Shown here: piece after piece, positions 23,930-30,185 of the stretch | How the letters are laid out: each line of letters opens with the position of its first letter | How positions within the stretch are numbered: the stretch's first letter is position 1 | Assembly (NCBI GenBank): GCA_020027645.1 | Contig: JAHKKM010000010.1 | Coordinates: 1-35,979 of the forward strand | Length of the DNA: 35,979 nt | Direction: 5' to 3' | From: Pseudomonadota bacterium | GTDB taxonomy: Bacteria > Pseudomonadota > Gammaproteobacteria > Steroidobacterales > Woeseiaceae | Program-made: the position numbers and the translations under genes | The notes under the pieces: generated by a model | What the model saw: the letters and a program-made list of their open reading frames with translations, nothing else | Database searches by the model: none | Told to the model about the DNA's origin: nothing

Positions 23930-24429
23930 ACGCCATAAGACTGTTGGTTGTGCCGACCCTTGCAATGGTTCTTGCTTCTGCGAATGCTGAAGAGGAAACC
24001 ACCGGCAGGGATGCTGCTGAAGCGGCACCGCAAGTCCTTGTACAGAAGAATCCGGGCTGCGGCTGTTGCGAAGCCTGGGCCGATCACCTGCGGGAACACG
24101 GTTTCACGGTCGAGGTTTCCGAGAATCCGGGACTCTACGATCTCAAAGAACAGATTGGTATTCCGGCATCGCTGCAGTCCTGCCATACGGCGCAGGTAGA
24201 CGGGTATTTCATCGAAGGTCATGTGCCGGCAAAAGACATACTCGCGCTGCTGCGCCTCAAGCCACAAAACATCAAGGGACTGTCCGTTGCGGGAATGCCG
24301 CGCGGATCGCCGGGCATGGAACATCCGCAACCTCAGTCATTCGACACCATCGCCGTTGGAACCGACGGCACAACCCATGTGTTTGCCAGCCACGAGGCCG
24401 GTGAGGATTTTTCGGCCGCCGACGACTGA
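23926..24429 (+). CDS. DUF411 metal-binding-like periplasmic protein
   Basis: This 167-residue protein starts at ATG 23926, sharing ATGA with the preceding gene and so translationally coupled. A signal peptide covers about residues 1-21 (cleavage after ANA). The core is DUF411: VQKNPGCGCCEAWADHL, then GIPASLQSCHTAQVDGYFIEGHVPAKDILALL and GLSVAGMPRGSPGMEH. CGCC plus the later SCH are the likely metal or redox cysteines. Many DUF411 genes sit near copper-resistance genes; here the partner is an amino-acid-type binding protein, which is unusual. The C-terminal part (TIAVGTDGTTHVFASHEAG) is a short strand region. Confidence 0.9.
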   Translation: MNAIRLLVVPTLAMVLASANAEEETTGRDAAEAAPQVLVQKNPGCGCCEAWADHLREHGFTVEVSENPGLYDLKEQIGIPASLQSCHTAQVDGYFIEGHVPAKDILALLRLKPQNIKGLSVAGMPRGSPGMEHPQPQSFDTIAVGTDGTTHVFASHEAGEDFSAADD

Positions 24430-24430
24430 C

Positions 24431-25576
24431 TCAGGCCAGTGCCTGTTGCAGGTCCGCGATGAGGTCATCGACGTGCTCGATGCCTATCGAGAGACGCAGC
24501 AGGTCTTTGGGTATCGGGCTCGACGCCCCCTCGATTGAATAGCGGTGCTCGATCAGGCTTTCGACGCCACCGAGCGAGGTCGCCGGGATGAACACCCGGC
24601 ATTTGGTCGCCACGTCACGAGCCGCCGACTCCCCGCCTTTCACGCGCAGCGACAGCATCCCGCCGAATCCGCCCTGCATCTGACGTTTCGCAATGTCGTG
24701 TCCCGCATGAGCTTTCAGGCCGGGATAGAGCACCGCGGCAAGCTTCGGATGAGCTTCGAAGTGCCGGGCAATGGTCATTGCCGAAGCGCTGGACTGGCGT
24801 ACCCGCAGGAAAAGCGTGCGCATGCCTCGCTGCAACAGCCAGGCCTCGAATGAGCCGGCGATCGCGCCGCCGTGCGACCGCACTTCCGCGATACGTTCCC
24901 AGAACGAGTCGTTTCTTGCAGTTGCCAGCACACCTGCTACGACGTCGCCGTGCCCGTTCAGGTACTTGGTGGCCGAGTGCATGACGATATCCGCACCGAG
25001 CTCGATCGGTCGGGTCAGTACCGGCGTGGCGATCGTCGAGTCGACCACGAGTTTGGCCTTGGCATCGCGCGCCACCTGTGCCGCCGCCGCAATATCGACC
25101 ACGTCCCAGGTGGGATTGCACGGCGTTTCGATCCAGATCAAGCGGGTCTTGCCGGGTTTCACCGCACGCGAGAGCGCAGTGGCATCCGCCAAATCAAACA
25201 GGTCCACAGCCAGACCCCAGTTCGCACAAAATTGCACCAGCCAGTTGCGCAGACCCCAGTACATGACCTTCGGCGCTACGATGTGATCGCCGGGCTGCAG
25301 CGACTGGACGATGGCCATGGCAGCCGCCATCCCGGATGAAAAAAGCAGGGCAGACTCGGCGCCTTCCAGTGACGCCAGCAGCTGCTCGGCGGGCAGATAG
25401 GTTGGATTGTGGTCACGCCCGTAGCTGTGCGCTGGCGATATCAGCGCGTAATCCTTACCCCGGGCAAAAGTGGTCGACGGCTGGATCGGCGGGACGATCG
25501 CGCCAGTGGCGCTGTCAATGAAGTGCAGGGCCTGGGCCGCGTTGGTTTCCGGTGCCAGCGTTTTCTTGGTGTCCAT
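24431..25576 (-). CDS. Cys/Met-metabolism PLP enzyme (cystathionine gamma-synthase/lyase family)
   Basis: This 381-residue protein starts at ATG 25576. Family signatures are: PPIQPSTTFARG, then SYGRDHNPTYLPAEQLLASLEGAESALLFSSGMAA, IWIETPCNPTWDVVDI (active-site loop), LVVDSTIATPVLTRPIELGADIVMHSATKYLNGHGD with PLP lysine K204, and the closing SLGGVESLIEHR. Such enzymes carry out cystathionine synthesis or cleavage, or methionine gamma-lysis; sequence alone does not decide among them. The ribosome-binding-site area is unusual, since the left arm of a 14-bp inverted repeat begins 5 bp upstream of the ATG. The 3' end nearly touches the convergent DUF411 gene (one base between them). Confidence 0.93.
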   Translation of the reverse strand: MDTKKTLAPETNAAQALHFIDSATGAIVPPIQPSTTFARGKDYALISPAHSYGRDHNPTYLPAEQLLASLEGAESALLFSSGMAAAMAIVQSLQPGDHIVAPKVMYWGLRNWLVQFCANWGLAVDLFDLADATALSRAVKPGKTRLIWIETPCNPTWDVVDIAAAAQVARDAKAKLVVDSTIATPVLTRPIELGADIVMHSATKYLNGHGDVVAGVLATARNDSFWERIAEVRSHGGAIAGSFEAWLLQRGMRTLFLRVRQSSASAMTIARHFEAHPKLAAVLYPGLKAHAGHDIAKRQMQGGFGGMLSLRVKGGESAARDVATKCRVFIPATSLGGVESLIEHRYSIEGASSPIPKDLLRLSIGIEHVDDLIADLQQALA

Positions 25577-25580
25577 AGCG

Positions 25581-25652
25581 TGACAGTAACCTTATTTCCG
25601 CAGAATTCAATTCTACGTCAATGGATCAGCCAGGGAATTAAGGTTACTGTCA
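25581..25652. repeat. Inverted repeat TGACAGTAACCTTA...TAAGGTTACTGTCA, REP/MITE-like
   Basis: A perfect 14-bp arm TGACAGTAACCTTA (25581-25594) matches TAAGGTTACTGTCA (25639-25652). With one mismatch the stem extends to 19 bp, leaving about 34 bp between. It lies in the gap between the divergent PLP-enzyme and ParA genes. Palindromes of this style are known as mobile REP/MITE elements in proteobacteria; the assignment is by pattern, not by database. Confidence 0.7.
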
Positions 25653-25699
25653 CCCTAATTACGCCGGTCTATCTCGCCGCCTGCGCTGGCAGGGCGTAT

Positions 25700-25732
25700 G
25701 ATTCCCGCGAATCACGGCGCGAATCATCGCGC
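25700..25732. repeat. Short 12-bp tandem repeat upstream of parA-like gene
   Basis: GATTCCCGC is followed by GAATCACGGCGC and GAATCATCGCGC, period 12, ending 16 bp before the ATG of the ParA-like gene. The last unit differs from the reverse-strand unit at 1354-1365 (TAATCGTCGCGC) at only two positions, and from 35779-35790 (GAATCAACGCGC) at one. Confidence 0.75.
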
Positions 25733-25748
25733 CAGGGGTTGGCCGGGA

Positions 25749-26504
25749 ATGAGCATGCTGACGTCCACCAATCGCAACGATCTGCAAAAAATCGTTGTGC
25801 TGAATCCGAAGGGCGGCTGTGGCAAAACCACGCTTGCGACCAACATCGCAAGTTATTTCGCCATCAAGGGTTCCTCACCAGCGCTGCTGGACTGCGATCC
25901 GCAGGGTTACAGCATGCGCTGGATCGAACGGCGTCACCGCTCTCTTGCGGCAGTGCACGGCATCTGCGCACACAAGAAGACCATGCAGGCGGTGCCGAGT
26001 TGGCATCTCAGGGTACCTCAGGAAACGAGCCGCCTGATCATCGATACTCCGGCGGCGATCGAAAACCCGGACCTGTTCGATCTGACTTACGATGCCAGCA
26101 ACATCATTATTCCGGTTATGCCTTCTGCCATCGACATTCGCTATGCCGCGCGTTTCATCGCAGAGCTTTTGCTGGTGACGAGAATTGACCGGCGCAACCG
26201 GCAGCTGGGAGTTGTCGCCACCCGCACGCGCAAGAACACGAAAAGCCTGATCCAGCTGATGCGCTTTCTCACCAGCCTGCAGATCCCGCTGATCGCCAGC
26301 ATTCGGGACAGCCAGAATTTCGTCTACGCCGCCGGCAATGGCATCGGCATCTACGAAATGCCGATGCACAAGGTGCGGGATGATATTCAACAGTTCGCGC
26401 CGATAGTCAGCTGGCTCGAAGCATGGCGGCCTCCGTTGCCATCACTCAGCCCGCTGCCACCTAGACGAGCGCCGGAACCGTTTCTGGACAAGCCACTGCA
26501 TTAG
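25749..26504 (+). CDS. Orphan ParA/MinD-type ATPase
   Basis: This 251-residue protein starts from ATG 25749; a second ATG at 25755 has better ribosome-binding spacing to GGGA. The deviant Walker A KGGCGKTTLA has signature K21 and catalytic K26. LLDCDPQG follows (switch I, D48 and D50) and LIIDTPAAIE (Walker B, D99), then VMPSAIDIRYAARFIAELLLV. The last 30 residues are Pro-rich and basic (PPLPSLSPLPPRRAPE). ParA-type dimers move cargo by patterning on DNA or membrane. No ParB or centromere-like repeat is adjacent, so this is an orphan for positioning something else. The frame stays open 31 codons past the TAG, with an ATG directly after it. Two 56-residue membrane peptides follow 116 bp downstream. 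Confidence 0.88.
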   Translation: MSMLTSTNRNDLQKIVVLNPKGGCGKTTLATNIASYFAIKGSSPALLDCDPQGYSMRWIERRHRSLAAVHGICAHKKTMQAVPSWHLRVPQETSRLIIDTPAAIENPDLFDLTYDASNIIIPVMPSAIDIRYAARFIAELLLVTRIDRRNRQLGVVATRTRKNTKSLIQLMRFLTSLQIPLIASIRDSQNFVYAAGNGIGIYEMPMHKVRDDIQQFAPIVSWLEAWRPPLPSLSPLPPRRAPEPFLDKPLH

Positions 26505-26600
26505 ATGACTCCCTGCGAATCGAGTCGCCGGCCGCAGCGATACCCGCTCAAGCCCCAGGCCCTCGACATGCTTCGCGGCTTCGCCAATACTCAGGACTGA
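26505..26600 (+). CDS. Possible 31-residue peptide directly after parA-like gene
   Basis: ATG at 26505 follows the TAG of the ParA-like gene without a gap and in the same frame, giving a 31-residue basic peptide (Arg/Pro/Lys-rich first half, then LDMLRGFAN) before TGA 26598-26600. It may be a translated small gene, a remnant of a longer ParA C terminus, or chance. There is no strong ribosome-binding site of its own. Confidence 0.25.
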   Translation: MTPCESSRRPQRYPLKPQALDMLRGFANTQD

Positions 26601-26620
26601 TTTCCCAGAGGTCTGCTGCA

Positions 26621-26791
26621 ATGCCAAGCAAAGCTGACATTCTTATCCTCATAGCCTGCGCCATTGCATTCATCCTTGGCGTTTACCTGTGGTTCACCGG
26701 CAACCATGAGCAGGGCATGTTTGCCGCGATGTGGGTCCCGGCACTGCTGTGCTTCGGCATCTATTTCAAGCTGTTGTGCCAGAGAAAGTAG
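26621..26791 (+). CDS. 56-residue two-segment membrane peptide
   Basis: This 56-residue protein starts at ATG 26621, with CAGAGG 10-15 bases upstream. The first hydrophobic segment is at residues 7-25 (ILILIACAIAFILGVYLWF), followed by a short GNHEQG turn, a second segment at about 32-50 (MFAAMWVPALLCFGIYFKLL) and a basic CQRK end. It is probably a hairpin inner-membrane protein. Its stop is 5 bp before the next small gene, so the two are translated together. No family is recognised. Confidence 0.7.
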   Translation: MPSKADILILIACAIAFILGVYLWFTGNHEQGMFAAMWVPALLCFGIYFKLLCQRK

Positions 26792-26796
26792 ACACC

Positions 26797-26967
26797 ATGG
26801 ATAACGATACATTCTTACTCTGGGGCATGCTGGTGACCCTGTTTCTTGTGATCGCTTTCCTGCTGACGCTGCGGCAGATTTTCGAGAACTACATGGCAGA
26901 CCGCGCCGAGAAACTGGAGCAGGCGCAAAAAGCGCGACAGATTGCCGAGTCGAACTCGGGCCTTTAA
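26797..26967 (+). CDS. 56-residue single-pass membrane peptide with charged coil
   Basis: This second 56-residue protein starts at ATG 26797, 5 bp after the first. One transmembrane segment lies at residues 6-25 (FLLWGMLVTLFLVIAFLLTL), then an amphipathic charged helix FENYMADRAEKLEQAQKARQIAE. The longer frame from 26731 overlaps the first peptide and is unlikely. Equal length, tight spacing and location behind the ParA-like gene suggest one unit. A membrane anchor or helper for a ParA-positioned cargo is speculation. Confidence 0.65.
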   Translation: MDNDTFLLWGMLVTLFLVIAFLLTLRQIFENYMADRAEKLEQAQKARQIAESNSGL

Positions 26968-27006
26968 ACGGCGGAATGGAAAATACCGTTACGCCCTGCG
27001 TCTCAC

Positions 27007-27927
27007 TTACGCTGTCTGCGGAGCGGCGCGCCAGGCGTCCAGGACAAAAAACCCCACCGCAATCCAGATCAGCCCGAAACACAGCACGTGTGCCGTTGTC
27101 AGGACTTCGCCGTACAACAGTCCCATCAGGAACTGCAGCGTTGGAGCGATGAACTGCAAAAAGCCGATCAGTGAAAACGGCAAGCGCCTGGCTGCCAGCA
27201 CAAAAAGCAGTAACGGCAGAACCGTGATCGGTCCGGCAAGCACCAGCAGAAACGAGAATAACGGTTTGTCGGGCGAGAAATCCGACATTCCGGTGTTCAT
27301 CAGCCAGAGCCAGTACACCAGTGCCAACGGAAACAGCACCAGCGTTTCGACAAACAATCCCGACATTCCCCCGATCGCGACCCGTTTGCGGATGACCCCG
27401 TAGATTGTAAAAAGCACCGCCAGCGATAGCGCGATCCAGGGAATTTCTCCGCCGATGAATGTGAGTATCGTGACGCCTGTCGTCGCCAGTATCACTGCAA
27501 CCAGTTGAAAGCGGCGCAACCGCTCACCAAGGAAAACCACCCCGACGACGACATACATCAGTGGGTTGATGTAATAGCCGAGACTCGCCTGGAAGATCTG
27601 CCCGCGTTGCACCGCCACGATGTATATCAGCCAGTTCAAGGCAATCATCACGGCTGAAATCGTGAGCAACGCCAACATTCTCGGCGAGGTCATGGCCCGC
27701 CAGACATCGGCGCCCTGCCGTCGCGCCATGATGATGACGGCACCGAAGGGCACGGCCCAGATTACACGATGAGCGAGTACCTCGAGTGGCGCGACCGTGC
27801 CCACCAGTTTGAGATAGACCGGCAGCACGCCCCACATGAGGTAAGCAAGCAACGCACAGATGACACCGTCACGTGTCTCTTCCGCCGCAGTCTTTGCCGG
27901 GTGAATCACAACTAGCGACCATCCCAT
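27007..27927 (-). CDS. rarD: RarD-type EamA transporter
   Basis: This 306-residue inner-membrane protein has about ten transmembrane segments. The RarD signature is clear: GVICALLAYLMWGVLPVYLKLV, PLEVLAHRVIWAVPFG, NWLIYIVAVQRGQIFQASLGYYINPLMYVVVGVVFLGERL and the end motif FIAPTLQFLMGLLYGEVLTTAHVLCFGLIWIAVGFFVLD (each seen in part). E. coli RarD was named for chloramphenicol sensitivity; transport substrates are not certain. The ATG at 27927 lies inside the preceding phosphatase gene (16-bp overlap). A GTG at 27909, just past that gene's stop, is the alternative start. Neither has a strong ribosome-binding site, so coupling by re-initiation is plausible. Confidence 0.93.
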   Translation of the reverse strand: MGWSLVVIHPAKTAAEETRDGVICALLAYLMWGVLPVYLKLVGTVAPLEVLAHRVIWAVPFGAVIIMARRQGADVWRAMTSPRMLALLTISAVMIALNWLIYIVAVQRGQIFQASLGYYINPLMYVVVGVVFLGERLRRFQLVAVILATTGVTILTFIGGEIPWIALSLAVLFTIYGVIRKRVAIGGMSGLFVETLVLFPLALVYWLWLMNTGMSDFSPDKPLFSFLLVLAGPITVLPLLLFVLAARRLPFSLIGFLQFIAPTLQFLMGLLYGEVLTTAHVLCFGLIWIAVGFFVLDAWRAAPQTA

Positions 27928-28763
27928 GCATTGCGTGTGGCAGCTGCCTTCAGCTTCCTCCGATTCTCTTCCGTCGGCGCCGGTTCGGACTCACCAAAAA
28001 TGGCTCTCACCCAGTGACCGTCGGTAGGGTTCGGCAATACGATGAACTTTCGTCCGAAGTCATCCCTGTCCCGTTCCATCAGCGCCATGCGCTGGTCGAT
28101 GTCGGTCACGTAGTAATCGCGTTTGTAGTCGTTCAAGTTGTCGCCAATCAGTAGCGCTATATCGTGCGATGCTGCGAGCTTGTCCCGTGCCGGTGACTTG
28201 TCGGAGGAATCGCGAAATACCGTCAGGTGCTGAGGGTCGGCATAGGGGAAAGCCAGGTGCTGAAGGTGTCCGAGGGCCAGTTCGAAACTGCGCTCGCCCT
28301 GGTCGCGGCTGGTGACGTAAAAGGTCTCGACCCTGTTCGCCTCGCAATAGCGGAAGAACTCGATGGATCCTGGGACGGCCGTGACCAGGTTTTTCGGAAT
28401 CCACGCATCCCAGATTGCATCGTCGAAAAAATCCCGGTTCATTGAAACCAGGTGTCCCCAGTAGCTGGCAGCATGCAAGATCGTGTCGTCCATGTCGGCA
28501 ATCACGGCCAGCGGCTTGCCATGCGGTGTTGCCAGCGCAGTGTCGAGCTGCATCCGCGCAACATTGTATGCCTGGTAGCACAGAGCACCGTACTCCGCTG
28601 CGGACTGCTTCCAGGCCACCGCCCAAAGCAGGGCATTTTGCAGGTCCGCATCGCACTCCGCATCGCGCTCCGAAGCTTCGCTGCAACCCGGGGCAAACGG
28701 CACGACCCCGCCTGCAAGAACAGTAGCCAGCAATCGCCGTCGGTTCAGGTTGCGCTCATGCAT
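27912..28763 (-). CDS. HAD-family acid phosphatase / 5'-nucleotidase, lipoprotein e(P4) type
   Basis: This 283-residue protein starts at ATG 28763. The N terminus has RRRLL followed by a hydrophobic stretch, like a twin-arginine signal, and C27 at APGC as a weak lipobox. The nucleophile motif DMDDT (D90, D92, T94) opens the HAD fold. FYVTSRDQGERSFE carries motif II, K189/K195-like basic residues follow in SDKSPARDKLAA, and LLIGDNLNDYKRDYY is motif IV. Class C acid phosphatases such as Haemophilus e(P4) remove phosphate from nucleotides such as NMN outside the cytoplasm, aiding NAD or phosphate uptake. Length is typical. Overlap with the RarD-like gene suggests joint expression, though the functional link is unclear. 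Confidence 0.9.
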   Translation of the reverse strand: MHERNLNRRRLLATVLAGGVVPFAPGCSEASERDAECDADLQNALLWAVAWKQSAAEYGALCYQAYNVARMQLDTALATPHGKPLAVIADMDDTILHAASYWGHLVSMNRDFFDDAIWDAWIPKNLVTAVPGSIEFFRYCEANRVETFYVTSRDQGERSFELALGHLQHLAFPYADPQHLTVFRDSSDKSPARDKLAASHDIALLIGDNLNDYKRDYYVTDIDQRMALMERDRDDFGRKFIVLPNPTDGHWVRAIFGESEPAPTEENRRKLKAAATRNAWDGR

Positions 28764-28800
28764 AGGAGAAATCCCAGGGCAATGGCAACAGGGGCTGGAC

Positions 28801-28828
28801 CTGGCTGTCGAACAGTATCGACAGCCAG
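28801..28828. other. Perfect 11-bp hairpin between DUF1993 and e(P4) genes
   Basis: CTGGCTGTCGA (28801-28811) pairs with TCGACAGCCAG (28818-28828) around ACAGTA. It lies 32 bp after the DUF1993 stop and 37 bp before the phosphatase start on the minus strand. No T-run follows on either strand, so it may be an attenuator, an RNA-stabilising hairpin or a weak terminator. Confidence 0.5.
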
Positions 28829-28860
28829 TGGCGCCTCAGTCGCGAATCGATTGACGTTCC

Positions 28861-29370
28861 TTAAGCTGTATCGCCCAGATAGTCTTTCTTGCCGACGTCC
28901 ACGCCGTTATGCCGCAGGATGGCGTACGCCGTTGTTACGTGAAAGTAAAAATTCGGGATCACGAAGTCGGTGATATATGCGGTCCCGGTGAATTTCACTT
29001 CACGCGGACCCAGTTTCAATTCGATATTGCGTTTTTCTGCGCCTTCGAACTGTGCTGGCTTGAACGTGGCGAGGTAGTCGATTGCTTTACGAATTCGCGC
29101 GTGTACATCGGCAAACGTTACTTCGTCGTCGGGCCACTTCGGCACGGTGCTTCCTGACAATCTTGCCGCGGCGCCCTTGGCCGTGTCGGTCGCGATCCGG
29201 ATCTGAAAGACGAACGGCAACATGTTGGGGAACAACCTGGCCTGTATCAAGGTCGCCCCTTCGATGTTGTGCTCAGCCGCGTACGCCTCGGACTTGCCTA
29301 CCACGGCGTCGAGGTTCTTCAGCATCTTTGAGAGTGGTGCAATAACCTGATCGTATACGGAAATACCCAT
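28861..29370 (-). CDS. DUF1993 family protein
   Basis: This 169-residue protein starts at ATG 29370 after AAAGGAAG. The DUF1993 pattern is plain: SVYDQVIAPLSKMLKNLDAVV, ARLFPNMLPFVFQIRIATDTAKGAAARLSG, TFADVHARIRKAIDYLATF and NFYFHVTTAYAILRHNGVDVGKKDYLG. The fold is a DinB-like four-helix bundle, but metal-binding His of DinB are only partly matched (FYFH and the late RHNG). It is cytoplasmic with no signal. No function is known. Downstream of Gfa on the same strand, with a 51-bp gap, so a shared transcript is possible. Confidence 0.88.
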   Translation of the reverse strand: MGISVYDQVIAPLSKMLKNLDAVVGKSEAYAAEHNIEGATLIQARLFPNMLPFVFQIRIATDTAKGAAARLSGSTVPKWPDDEVTFADVHARIRKAIDYLATFKPAQFEGAEKRNIELKLGPREVKFTGTAYITDFVIPNFYFHVTTAYAILRHNGVDVGKKDYLGDTA

Positions 29371-29421
29371 TTGTTCTTCCTTTGAGCCGGAGCAGTAGTG
29401 AGAATGACTTTGACAGCTTGC

Positions 29422-30042
29422 CTAGCGCTTTGCCTTCTTCTTTTTCTTTCCCTTCTTCTTGCCGGTCCGCTTCACCTTGCTGGCGGCTTTGGCCATGTGG
29501 GTTGCAATTGCATCCATCAATGGCGGTGACAGGCAGTCGTAGGGTTCAAGGCCGATTTCCTTCAGGCGCGCGCGGATGGCAGCCATGTTTTCCGGTTTCT
29601 CGCCGGACTCGATAATAGAGGACACGAAAGCGGCGAACTCCGGCGGCGACCAACCGGCCTGCGGCGACCTTTCGGTGTGAATGAAGTCCAGGCCGAAGAA
29701 CGGATGCTGCTTGTTCTCGATGCGCCCGACCATATGCACACCGCAATCCTTGCACGCATGGCGCTTGATGACCGCGCTTTCATCGACAACTTTCAGTTTC
29801 TTGCGGTTGGCACTGACCTTGACCTTGGCCCGTGACACGACTGCGACCTGCGAAAACCTCGCACCGGCTGGTTTCCAGCATCGGGTGCAACCGCAAACGT
29901 GGTTGTGCGCCGACTGGCTGCCAACCGTGATTTCTACCGGGTCCGTCCTGCAAAGGCAAACGAGTGTGCCACCCTGAAATCCGACACGTGCCGGCATAAT
30001 GCCGTTGTCGACGGCCGGATGAATGGATACGGAACCGTTCAT
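29422..30042 (-). CDS. gfa: Gfa: S-(hydroxymethyl)glutathione synthase-type protein with Lys-rich tail
   Basis: This 206-residue protein starts at ATG 30042 after AAGGGGG. It follows the Paracoccus Gfa pattern closely: [17 protein letters not shown] (C29, C31), [14 protein letters not shown] (C50, C52, C55), [10 protein letters not shown] (C97, C100), then [16 protein letters not shown] and [18 protein letters not shown] end [18 protein letters not shown]. The cysteines bind zinc. The classic role is speeding formaldehyde addition to glutathione, a role later questioned. The odd point is a tail of about 20 residues ([18 protein letters not shown]) beyond the usual end. No glutathione-formaldehyde dehydrogenase gene is in the window. 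It is divergent from the M28 peptidase gene. Confidence 0.94.
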   Translation of the reverse strand: MNGSVSIHPAVDNGIMPARVGFQGGTLVCLCRTDPVEITVGSQSAHNHVCGCTRCWKPAGARFSQVAVVSRAKVKVSANRKKLKVVDESAVIKRHACKDCGVHMVGRIENKQHPFFGLDFIHTERSPQAGWSPPEFAAFVSSIIESGEKPENMAAIRARLKEIGLEPYDCLSPPLMDAIATHMAKAASKVKRTGKKKGKKKKKAKR

Positions 30043-30185
30043 AGCGCCCCCTTAGAAGATTTTGATATCGAAGACCCGGAACACTTGAGGCCGCTGCATC
30101 GGCGGCGGCATAGTGTAAGGCAGCGCAGCCAGCGCGCAAAGCACGATGCTATGATCCGTTTCGTTTTTTGTTGACGGATATTTTC

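Noticed and set aside
22961..24028. 355-residue minus-strand open frame
   Set aside because: It lies antisense to the clear solute-binding protein gene and shows no recognisable domain.
25749..26504. Plasmid or chromosome partition locus
   Set aside because: There is no ParB gene or centromere-like repeat set beside the ParA; the short 12-bp repeat upstream is part of a wider repeat family in the window.
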